Assembly: GCA_013373005.1 (NCBI GenBank)
Contig: JABXIP010000004.1
Location: 1 to 8,212 of the forward strand
Source: Cytophagia bacterium
Lineage (GTDB): Bacteria; Bacteroidota; Bacteroidia; Cytophagales; Cyclobacteriaceae
Direction: 5' to 3'
Length of the DNA: 8,212 nt
Shown one piece after another: positions 1-5,981 of the stretch (position 1 is its first letter; every line of letters begins with the position of its first letter). Under the pieces are notes generated by a model. It had not been told where the DNA came from. It saw only the letters and a list, made by a program, of their open reading frames with translations, and ran no database searches. A program made the translations under genes and the position numbers.

Positions 1-2033
1 ACAAACTCGCTTTGCGTGAAGTAAATTCTGAAAATTGCTCCATCTCGATATTCGTACTCATACTTGCCGTGTAGCTGCATCGCCAAGCGACTTACCAACC
101 AAATACCGGTACTTTTGGCTTTGGCCAAATCGAAATCCTGAGGCAAACCAGGACCATTGTCTTTAAACTCCAGAACATAAAAATCATTCTCCTGACTAAG
201 ACTTATCTTTAACTCAATAGGCCTTTCATTAGCGTATTTATAGGTATTGGTAATTAGCTCATTGGCAATTAGACCCAGCGGAACCATATTGTCTACATCC
301 ACTTCGTAATTCGGGTCAATGCTCAAATCAACCTCCGATGCCTCTCCCTCAAATGATCTTTGAATTTCAGCGACCAAATTTCGAATATACTCTTTAAGGG
401 AAATTTTCAGGCTGTCAGTATTGTAGAGCTGGTTATGGATAAGAGCCATCGATTTTACCCGACTTTTACCTTCCGATATGAGGTTTCTAGTAGTTGGATC
501 ATCAGTGCCTTTAGCCTGTAATTCCAGTAGGCTCGATAAAATCTGAAAATTATTTTTCACCCTATGATGAATCTCTGTAAGCAGCAATTCCTTCTGACTC
601 AATTCACTTGCTACTTGATCACTTTTAACCTTCAATAAGCCGGCCAGAGACTTTTGCTTTTTGAAGTTAGAGTAAACCAATCCAGCTATAATTACTGCGG
701 CCAGTACAACAACGACCAAAATGTAGATAGATCTCCTTTTGATAGAAGCTTCATATTCATAGTCCATTGCCTGCAGCTTTAGTCGTTCTTCGTTCTTAAG
801 GCTATCGGTAATCTGCTTTTTCTCAAATTCGTAAGTCAGCTCCAATTCCTTCACCTTTTCAATATTCTCCTGACTAAAAAGAGAATCCTTCAGGCTGACA
901 TAATCCTCGAGATACTTATAGGCGTTTACATAGTCATTTTGCTCTTTGTAAAGTTTTCTAAGCAGAGATGCCACACGCAATTGATCATTCTTAAAACCAA
1001 TCTCTTCCCAAATACCATGAGCCTTTTCAAAATAGAAAATGGCTCTTTTTCTATTGCCCGCATTCATCCAATATGCTGCCTGTGAGGCACTCACCATGCC
1101 GGTGAAATCTCTCTTGTTAATTTCCGGGAGAAGTATCTCTATTTGGTCCAGATAATATCGAGTACTGTCTAAAATACCTTCATCGCGATAGGTATCTGCC
1201 AAATGTTTATATGAATAGGCCTTGCCATAGGTGAAGTTGGCTTCTTTGGCATATCTTATCGCTTCTCTTAAAATAGATTTTCTTCTTTCGAAGCTTACAC
1301 AGCCACCACAAAGGGAGTAAACGCTTGCTAAGTTATTCGACCAAACATTGAGTCTGCGCGGACTGCCATCTTTCTTCAATATCTCCAGAATGGAGCTTAT
1401 TCTTTCGGCACTTTTGTCGTATTGCTCCAAAGCGTAGTAGGCAAATGATTCCTTGTTAAGGATGTCTACCACCATACTCTCATTACCAGCAATTTTCTCA
1501 GCTAATCTCCTGCTTTCATTTAATTCGCCAATGGATTGAGGGTACTGAGACAAATGCGTATAAACAGAAGAAAGCAGCAATCTCCCTTTGATTATTCCGA
1601 TAGTGTCCGAGACCTGTTCAGCAAAAGTTATCGACTTACCCGCATACACCTTGGTGCTATCATAGTCGTTTTGGAGTTGCTTGGCTGTTGCCACTTGATA
1701 CAGTGCATTTATTATTCCTGTAGTATCCTTTAATCGTTGGTAAATATTCAGTGCATTGAAGTAGTGCGTTTCCATTTTTTCTCCGGAATAATCGGAAGCA
1801 CCACCCAAAAGCAATTCTATTTTCGCTTGCCTTTCTAAATCGCCCAACCCTTCAGCCAATTCAAGCTGCTGTGAATACAAGATGGAGAGAGAATCCTGGG
1901 CATTAGTTCGCTCAATAATAACCTGAAGGCTATCAATCTTCAATTGAGCCTCACTTTGAGCCACTGCAAGACATGCACTTCCTAGCGAAATGACACCCAT
2001 GAAAATAAAGCGCAAAAAATGGTGTGTCTTCAT
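1..2033 (-). CDS. TPR-containing membrane sensor histidine kinase (HisKA_2 type), 3' end cut by the window
   Basis: The frame opens at ATG 2033 and stays open to the left edge, giving 677 visible residues; the C-terminus is only just missing. Residues 1-25 form a signal peptide (basic start, hydrophobic core, AVA-Q cleavage site). Residues about 40-390 are helical and TPR-like, predicted to lie in the periplasm. Residues 390-432 look like a coiled coil, with the ELELTYEFEKKQ stretch common in Bacteroidota TPR kinases. One membrane helix spans 436-454. The HisKA_2 H-box reads EIHHRVKNNFQ, with His490 the likely phosphorylated residue. The ATPase domain follows, with the N-box at Asn591 (ANELITN), G1 as DNGPG at 625-629 and G2 as STG at 641-643. 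All catalytic motifs are intact. It is the second gene after its response regulator, which is its probable partner. No Shine-Dalgarno sequence is visible. The signal sensed cannot be told; family assignment is firm. Confidence 0.93.
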   Translation of the reverse strand, partial: MKTHHFLRFIFMGVISLGSACLAVAQSEAQLKIDSLQVIIERTNAQDSLSILYSQQLELAEGLGDLERQAKIELLLGGASDYSGEKMETHYFNALNIYQRLKDTTGIINALYQVATAKQLQNDYDSTKVYAGKSITFAEQVSDTIGIIKGRLLLSSVYTHLSQYPQSIGELNESRRLAEKIAGNESMVVDILNKESFAYYALEQYDKSAERISSILEILKKDGSPRRLNVWSNNLASVYSLCGGCVSFERRKSILREAIRYAKEANFTYGKAYSYKHLADTYRDEGILDSTRYYLDQIEILLPEINKRDFTGMVSASQAAYWMNAGNRKRAIFYFEKAHGIWEEIGFKNDQLRVASLLRKLYKEQNDYVNAYKYLEDYVSLKDSLFSQENIEKVKELELTYEFEKKQITDSLKNEERLKLQAMDYEYEASIKRRSIYILVVVVLAAVIIAGLVYSNFKKQKSLAGLLKVKSDQVASELSQKELLLTEIHHRVKNNFQILSSLLELQAKGTDDPTTRNLISEGKSRVKSMALIHNQLYNTDSLKISLKEYIRNLVAEIQRSFEGEASEVDLSIDPNYEVDVDNMVPLGLIANELITNTYKYANERPIELKISLSQENDFYVLEFKDNGPGLPQDFDLAKAKSTGIWLVSRLAMQLHGKYEYEYRDGAIFRIYFTQSEF

Positions 2034-2046
2034 AGTTTCAGTTCAA

Positions 2047-2658
2047 TTAGTTTAATGAGTGTTTATTTTCCATAGCCCATTTCAGTAAGGAATGAGTGCC
2101 TTGTGGTAGTTGGAGTTTTACACAGATATTATGTCTGTGATTTTTTACAGTACTGGTACTAATAGAAAGCGTATCGGCAATCTCTTTGGTGGTTTTATTT
2201 TCTGCAACCTGCCTAATAATTACCTTTTCCATAGGAGTCAGGTCAGCACTTTCAGAAGGTTCATCAAATTCCTTCTTTGCATTGTATCTCGAATAATTAT
2301 TAAGGGCAATTTCCAGAGCGGTTAGCACATCGGCAGAATTGAACGGCTTCACCAAATAGGCATAGGGCATGGTGCTTTTCGCTAATTCCAGAGTTTTCTG
2401 ATCGGAGTGTGAAGAAAGATAGATAAACGGGATACTTAAGTGCTCTCTAATGAATTCGGCCACATCCAAACCACTCTTCTTCCCTCCCAATTGAATATCC
2501 AAAATAACTATATCAACTGGCTGAGTTTTGAGCACGTTAAGAGCAGCATAATAATCAAATGCAGGCTCTAAAACCTCATAATCCAAATTGCGCAGCGTAT
2601 CACAGAGATCGTCCGCAATGAGCACCTCATTTTCAACTACAAGTACCTTAGTCATCAT
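2047..2658 (-). CDS. Two-component response regulator, REC plus LuxR-type DNA-binding domain
   Basis: This 203-residue protein is full length for the NarL/FixJ class. The receiver domain covers residues 3-120: acidic pocket Glu9/Asn10/Glu11 (VVENE), phosphorylated Asp54 (VILDIQL), switch Ser82 and Lys104 followed by Pro105. The VENE form, where Asn replaces one acidic residue, is often seen in regulators paired with HisKA_2 kinases. A linker leads to a LuxR-type helix-turn-helix at about 139-200 (LTPMEK, KEIADTLSIS, STVKNHRHNI). It should bind DNA when phosphorylated by the kinase encoded 13 bases downstream; targets are unknown. There are two consecutive ATG codons, and the start could be 2658 or 2655. 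No Shine-Dalgarno sequence precedes either. A candidate promoter lies at 2677-2708. Confidence 0.95.
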   Translation of the reverse strand: MMTKVLVVENEVLIADDLCDTLRNLDYEVLEPAFDYYAALNVLKTQPVDIVILDIQLGGKKSGLDVAEFIREHLSIPFIYLSSHSDQKTLELAKSTMPYAYLVKPFNSADVLTALEIALNNYSRYNAKKEFDEPSESADLTPMEKVIIRQVAENKTTKEIADTLSISTSTVKNHRHNICVKLQLPQGTHSLLKWAMENKHSLN

Positions 2659-2676
2659 TAGCTTAGTAGTCCCTTA

Positions 2677-2708
2677 AAAAGATAAAAGGGGTACAGTGTC
2701 TTAGCAAT
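2677..2708 (-). promoter_or_regulatory. Candidate promoter of the response regulator-kinase operon
   Basis: Reading the minus strand, ATTG (2708-2705) and TATCTTTT (2684-2677) are separated by 20 bases. This is one mismatch in each element from the Bacteroidota pattern TTTG, 19-21 bases, TAnnTTTG. It lies downstream of the rho terminator and would give a short leader of roughly 10-15 bases before ATG 2658. The match is by eye only, and the element is AT-rich, so chance resemblance is possible. Confidence 0.4.
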
Positions 2709-2754
2709 GAAGATACAGATTAAGTGGTTCTTTTAAAGGGGAATGGCATAAAAT

Positions 2755-2787
2755 AAAAGAGCCCCACGAAATTCGAGGGGCTCTTTT
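2755..2787 (-). terminator. Intrinsic terminator after rho
   Basis: A perfect 11-base-pair stem (arms 2755-2765 and 2777-2787, core GAGCCCC/GGGGCTC) lies 18 bases beyond the rho stop codon. The loop can add three more pairs after an A-A mismatch. Read on the minus strand, the stem is followed by TTTTATTTTA; on the plus strand by a run of seven T, so it could work in both directions. It separates rho from the two-component operon, which is transcribed the same way. Confidence 0.88.
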
Positions 2788-2804
2788 TTTATAGTTAGTT
2801 AATA

Positions 2805-4400
2805 TTAACCATTCATAGAAATGAGGAACTCGTTGTTGTCTCTTGTTCCTTTCATTCTGTCGAGCAGGAATTCCATAGCTTCTACTGAGTTCATGTCTGC
2901 CATGAACTTGCGTAAAATCCATACTCTCTGAAGTTCTTCTTTGCTCATGAGCAAATCTTCTCTTCTGGTTCCCGAAGCAGGCACATCGATAGCAGGATAT
3001 ACACGCTTGTTGGAAAGCTTTCTGTCCAACTGAAGTTCCATGTTACCAGTACCTTTGAATTCTTCAAAGATTACCTCATCCATTTTAGAACCAGTCTCGA
3101 TCAAGGCCGTAGCGATGATAGAAAGTGAACCTCCATTCTCTACATTACGAGCCGCTCCGAAGAATCTCTTAGGCTTGTGCAACGCATTAGCGTCTACACC
3201 ACCAGAAAGAATCTTACCAGATGAAGGAACAACTGTATTGTACGCTCTGGCTAAACGAGTGATTGAATCTAGAAGAATCACCACATCGTGGCCACACTCT
3301 ACCATTCTCTTGGCTTTCTCTAACACAATGTTAGAAACCTTTACGTGACGCTCAGCTTGCTCATCGAAGGTTGAAGAAATAACTTCAGCCTTCACACTTC
3401 TTGCCATATCTGTAACCTCTTCCGGACGCTCATCGATCAAAAGGATGATCAAGTAACACTCAGGGTGATTTTCAGCAATGGCATTGGCAATTTCTTTCAA
3501 AAGAACCGTCTTACCCGTTTTAGGCTGAGCCACAATCATACCTCTTTGCCCTTTACCAATTGGAGCAAACATGTCCAAAATTCTGGTAGACATTAGAGAT
3601 GGCTTAGTGCTCAACTTTAATTTTTCCTCTGGGAAAAGTGGCGTAAGATATTCGAAAGCTACTCTGTCTCTGATTTCCTCAGTTGTCTTTCCATTTACTG
3701 ATTCAACTCTTAATAGAGCAAAGTACTTTTCTCCCTCTTTTGGAGGTCTGATTTGTCCTTTAACAGTGTCGCCAGTTTTCAAACCAAACAATTTGATTTG
3801 TGAAGGTGACACATAAATATCATCCGGACTAGCCAGATAGTTATAGTCAGAAGATCGAAGGAAGCCGTAGCCATCCTGCATCATTTCAAGTACACCCTCA
3901 TTTTCAATTAGACCATCAAAATCTTTGATGTTCTGGTTGTACTCTTGCTTTTTGTTTCTTCTGTTGTCTTTTCTTTCAGGTCTTTCCTGTTTTTCACCAG
4001 AATCCTGATTTTCAGCTTTTGGCTCTTTCTTTCTCTCAGGTCTCTCTGGTCTTTCAGGCTTCTCTTGAGGCGCATCTTCTTTCGATGACTCTGCAGCTTC
4101 AGTTACGTTCTCCCTTTTAGGGCGTCTGTCAGACTTATCGTTTCTAGGACCTCTAGGTGGCTTTTGATTTTGCTCCCTTTCTTTAGGAGCTTCTTTTTTC
4201 TCTTCCGGTGATTTTTCTTCAGCTTTTTCTGAATCCGCTTTCTTCGGTAGTTTCTCGTCTGGTGTAATGGCCTGCTGATCGAGGATAGCGTAGATGAGAT
4301 CTTGCTTGTTCAGCTTTTTGAAGTTTTTTACACCAAGATTCTCAGCAATTTCTTTCAATTCCGAAAGAAGTCTGAGCTTCAGTTCTTCGATGTTATACAT
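2805..4400 (-). CDS. rho: Transcription termination factor Rho with a long charged N-terminal insertion
   Basis: Rho is the hexameric RNA-dependent ATPase that ends transcription of untranslated RNA. This copy has 531 residues, against about 419 in E. coli. Residues 1-44 are the Rho_N helical domain (LNKQDLIYAIL). Residues 46-157 are an added low-complexity region rich in Lys, Glu, Arg and Pro, with repeated ERPER units. The cold-shock-like RNA-binding domain follows at about 162-236 (GYGFLRS at 177-183, DDIYVSPSQI). The ATPase core has Walker A AQPKTGKT at 291-298, LIDERPEEVTDM with catalytic Glu324, Walker B DVVILLDS at 372-379, and the Q-loop and GAARN region at about 396-419. All key residues are present, so the protein should be active. 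The start at 4400 matches the E. coli N-terminus well. The gene is monocistronic, with its own promoter and terminator. Confidence 0.98.
   Translation of the reverse strand: MYNIEELKLRLLSELKEIAENLGVKNFKKLNKQDLIYAILDQQAITPDEKLPKKADSEKAEEKSPEEKKEAPKEREQNQKPPRGPRNDKSDRRPKRENVTEAAESSKEDAPQEKPERPERPERKKEPKAENQDSGEKQERPERKDNRRNKKQEYNQNIKDFDGLIENEGVLEMMQDGYGFLRSSDYNYLASPDDIYVSPSQIKLFGLKTGDTVKGQIRPPKEGEKYFALLRVESVNGKTTEEIRDRVAFEYLTPLFPEEKLKLSTKPSLMSTRILDMFAPIGKGQRGMIVAQPKTGKTVLLKEIANAIAENHPECYLIILLIDERPEEVTDMARSVKAEVISSTFDEQAERHVKVSNIVLEKAKRMVECGHDVVILLDSITRLARAYNTVVPSSGKILSGGVDANALHKPKRFFGAARNVENGGSLSIIATALIETGSKMDEVIFEEFKGTGNMELQLDRKLSNKRVYPAIDVPASGTRREDLLMSKEELQRVWILRKFMADMNSVEAMEFLLDRMKGTRDNNEFLISMNG
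4034..4060 (-). repeat. Three imperfect 9-base tandem units inside rho
   Basis: Three adjacent 9-base units (plus strand TCTCAGGTC, TCTCTGGTC, TTTCAGGCT) encode the Pro-Glu-Arg run around residues 114-123 of Rho. A related unit recurs near 3968-3985 for a later ERPER. The units are in frame, so copy number change would lengthen or shorten the disordered region without breaking the protein. Confidence 0.55.
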
Positions 4401-4416
4401 AATAAATTTATTGGGG

Positions 4417-4438
4417 AATCTCCTCGGAGAGGTAGATT
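4417..4438 (-). promoter_or_regulatory. Hairpin in the rho mRNA leader
   Basis: On the minus strand AATCT and CCTC (split by a bulged A) pair with GAGG and AGATT around a three-base TCC loop, giving nine pairs. Its 3' edge is 16 bases before the rho ATG. A perfect 12-base palindrome (AATAAATTTATT, 4401-4412) then abuts the start codon. The hairpin is seen directly; a role in controlling rho translation or attenuation is inference, drawn from the known self-regulation of rho in other bacteria. Confidence 0.4.
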
Positions 4439-4512
4439 TTAAAAATGATTTCGGTTAAATGAATTGTAGTTAGTGATGAATATTGGAAAGCATCCGATCA
4501 TCTAAGGACATA

Positions 4513-4543
4513 CAATATTAGACCAAACATTTAAACTCTCAAA
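4513..4543 (-). promoter_or_regulatory. rho: Candidate rho promoter
   Basis: On the minus strand an exact TTTG (4543-4540) is followed after 19 bases by TAATATTG (4520-4513), one base off TAnnTTTG. This is the best match to the Bacteroidota housekeeping promoter pattern in the window. Transcription would begin near 4507, giving a leader of about 105 bases that contains the hairpin at 4417-4438. Confidence 0.55.
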
Positions 4544-4643
4544 ATTTAGACCTCGTTTTTCTTCTTTACCAAGCTTTTCAGGCAGATTTGAGGCTTTTAT
4601 TTCCAATGAAATAGATAATTTAGCGGCCTAAATTGAAAAACTG

Positions 4644-5915
4644 ATGCTTCAGGTAAACAACGTTATTGCGGAGAAAGACAGATATGTGACCGGATTGAAG
4701 AAAAGAAACATCTCCAATGCGGAAGAATTACTGAATGAGGTAATTCAACTGGATGAATTGAGAAAGAGCACCCAGCAAGAACTTGACTCCAACTTATCTG
4801 AAGCCAACAATATTGCCAAGCAAATTGGTACTTTGATGAAGGAAGGCAAAAGGGATGAAGCCGAAAAGGTAAAAACCAGAACTTCTGAATTGAAGCGATT
4901 GAATAAAGACTTAAGCGAAAAGCTGAATGATATTCAGAACGAGCTTACCCAAAAGCTCTACAACATTCCCAATATTCCAAACGACTCTGTTCCTGCTGGA
5001 AACAGCGATTCAGACAATGAGGAGATTAAGAAAGTTGGTGATATTCCAACTTTGCCGGAAGGATCTGTCCCTCATTGGGACCTGATCAAAAAGCATGACA
5101 TCATCGACTTTGATCTGGGTATTAAAATAACGGGAGCTGGTTTTCCGGTTTATAAAGGAAAAGGCGCCAGATTACAGAGGGCCTTGGTCAATTTCTTTTT
5201 AGACGAAGCTGTAAAAGCAGGCTATGCTGAGATTCAACCTCCAATAGTGGTAAACGAAGCCAGCGGCTATGGTACCGGCCAGTTACCTGACAAAGAAGGC
5301 CAGATGTATCATATAGGTGAAGAAAACCTCTTCCTTATACCTACTGCCGAGGTTCCAATTACCAATCTTTATAGAGATGTAATCCTCGATGAGAAGGAAT
5401 TACCGGTTAAGAATGTGGGCTTCACCCCTTGTTTCAGACGTGAAGCAGGTAGCTGGGGTGCTCATGTAAGAGGACTCAACAGGCTTCATCAGTTCGACAA
5501 GGTAGAGATTGTTCAGGTAAGGAAACCGGAAGAATCTTATCAAGCATTGGAAGAAATGTGTGCCCATGTTGAGCATTTGCTATCTAGCCTCAATTTGCCT
5601 TACAGAATTCTAAGACTTTGTGGTGGAGACTTGGGTTTCACTTCAGCCATTACTTTCGACTTTGAAGTCTATTCTGCTGCACAAGAGAAATGGTTGGAAG
5701 TAAGCTCTGTTTCAAACTTTGAAACCTATCAGTCCAACCGACTTAAGCTGAGATATAAGGACGACCAGAAAAAATCTGTATTGCTCCATACTCTCAACGG
5801 AAGCGCCATGGCTTTGCCAAGAATTATTGCTTCCATTTTAGAAAACAACCAAGATGAAACCGGTATCAACATTCCAGAAATATTACATTCTTACACCGGA
5901 TTCAGACGTATTTAG
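4644..5915 (+). CDS. serS: Seryl-tRNA synthetase
   Basis: This cytoplasmic class II enzyme attaches serine to tRNA-Ser (and to tRNA-Sec where present) using ATP. The 423 residues match the usual length (430 in E. coli). Residues about 28-108 form the long antiparallel coiled coil that grips the tRNA variable arm, ending at the typical NIPNIP segment. The catalytic domain follows. It shows the serine-binding TAE at 234-236 (PTAEVP), motif 2 from Phe264 to Phe284 (FRREAGSWG and LNRLHQF), and motif 3 at 385-393 (NGSAMALPR) with its conserved Arg393. No key residue is missing. The start is supported by the conserved MLQVN opening; an A-rich stretch rather than a Shine-Dalgarno sequence precedes it. 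Next, 63 bases downstream, is the unrelated lectin gene. Confidence 0.98.
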   Translation: MLQVNNVIAEKDRYVTGLKKRNISNAEELLNEVIQLDELRKSTQQELDSNLSEANNIAKQIGTLMKEGKRDEAEKVKTRTSELKRLNKDLSEKLNDIQNELTQKLYNIPNIPNDSVPAGNSDSDNEEIKKVGDIPTLPEGSVPHWDLIKKHDIIDFDLGIKITGAGFPVYKGKGARLQRALVNFFLDEAVKAGYAEIQPPIVVNEASGYGTGQLPDKEGQMYHIGEENLFLIPTAEVPITNLYRDVILDEKELPVKNVGFTPCFRREAGSWGAHVRGLNRLHQFDKVEIVQVRKPEESYQALEEMCAHVEHLLSSLNLPYRILRLCGGDLGFTSAITFDFEVYSAAQEKWLEVSSVSNFETYQSNRLKLRYKDDQKKSVLLHTLNGSAMALPRIIASILENNQDETGINIPEILHSYTGFRRI

Positions 5916-5923
5916 AACATTAA

Positions 5924-5955
5924 ATTGGTCAGGCAATCAGCACTCAGTATATTCG
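5924..5955 (+). promoter_or_regulatory. Candidate promoter of the lectin gene
   Basis: ATTG (5924-5927) is followed after 20 bases by TATATTCG (5948-5955), each element one base from the Bacteroidota pattern. Transcription would begin near 5960-5963, leaving a leader of only about 17 bases. The right-hand element overlaps the left arm of the inverted repeat at 5941-5981. If real, the lectin gene is transcribed independently of serS. The match was made by eye. Confidence 0.35.
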
Positions 5956-5981
5956 TTTTTTGAGGAGAAGAATACTGAGTG
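5941..5981. repeat. Perfect 10-base inverted repeat between serS and the lectin gene
   Basis: CACTCAGTAT (5941-5950) and ATACTGAGTG (5972-5981) are exact reverse complements separated by 21 bases. The left arm overlaps the candidate promoter element and the right arm contains the GTG start codon. Arm centres are 31 bases apart, close to three helical turns. The spacer contains GAGGAG (5962-5967), which resembles a Shine-Dalgarno sequence 11 bases before GTG 5979. It could be an operator, a hairpin controlling translation, or a weak serS terminator; no T run follows the right arm, which argues against the last. Confidence 0.6.

Larger units (their letters stand above)
4401..4643. other. Divergent control region between rho and serS
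   Basis: This 243-base gap separates the two divergent starts. It contains the candidate rho promoter and leader hairpin on the minus strand. For serS on the plus strand no convincing promoter was found; the closest is TTTG at 4587-4590 with TAATTTAG at 4616-4623, but the spacing of 25 is too long. No small gene, RNA gene or riboswitch was recognised. Confidence 0.6.

Noticed and set aside
1536..1733. Short plus-strand open frame opposite the kinase
   Set aside because: It lies wholly opposite the TPR region of an intact, well-recognised gene and its product has no recognisable features.
1958..2033. Lipoprotein signal in the kinase (Cys21 in the leader)
   Set aside because: The residues before Cys21 (Gly-Ser-Ala) lack the usual Leu at -3, and a good signal peptidase I site follows at AVA-Q.
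2701..2922. Minus-strand open frame of 73 codons overlapping the 3' end of rho
   Set aside because: It overlaps rho in another frame, runs through the terminator stem and encodes nothing recognisable.
3040..3816. Plus-strand open frames opposite rho
   Set aside because: Antisense shadows of conserved Rho domains, with no signal peptide or domain of their own.
4470..4511. 13-codon open frame in the rho leader, considered as a leader peptide
   Set aside because: Its ATG falls at or just before the expected transcription start, and the peptide has no distinctive feature.
4587..4623. Possible serS promoter, TTTG and TAATTTAG
   Set aside because: The 25-base spacing is outside the usual range and the second element has a mismatch.
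5941..5981. Inverted repeat as an intrinsic terminator of serS
   Set aside because: The loop is 21 bases, the stem is not GC-rich and no T run follows; other roles fit at least as well.
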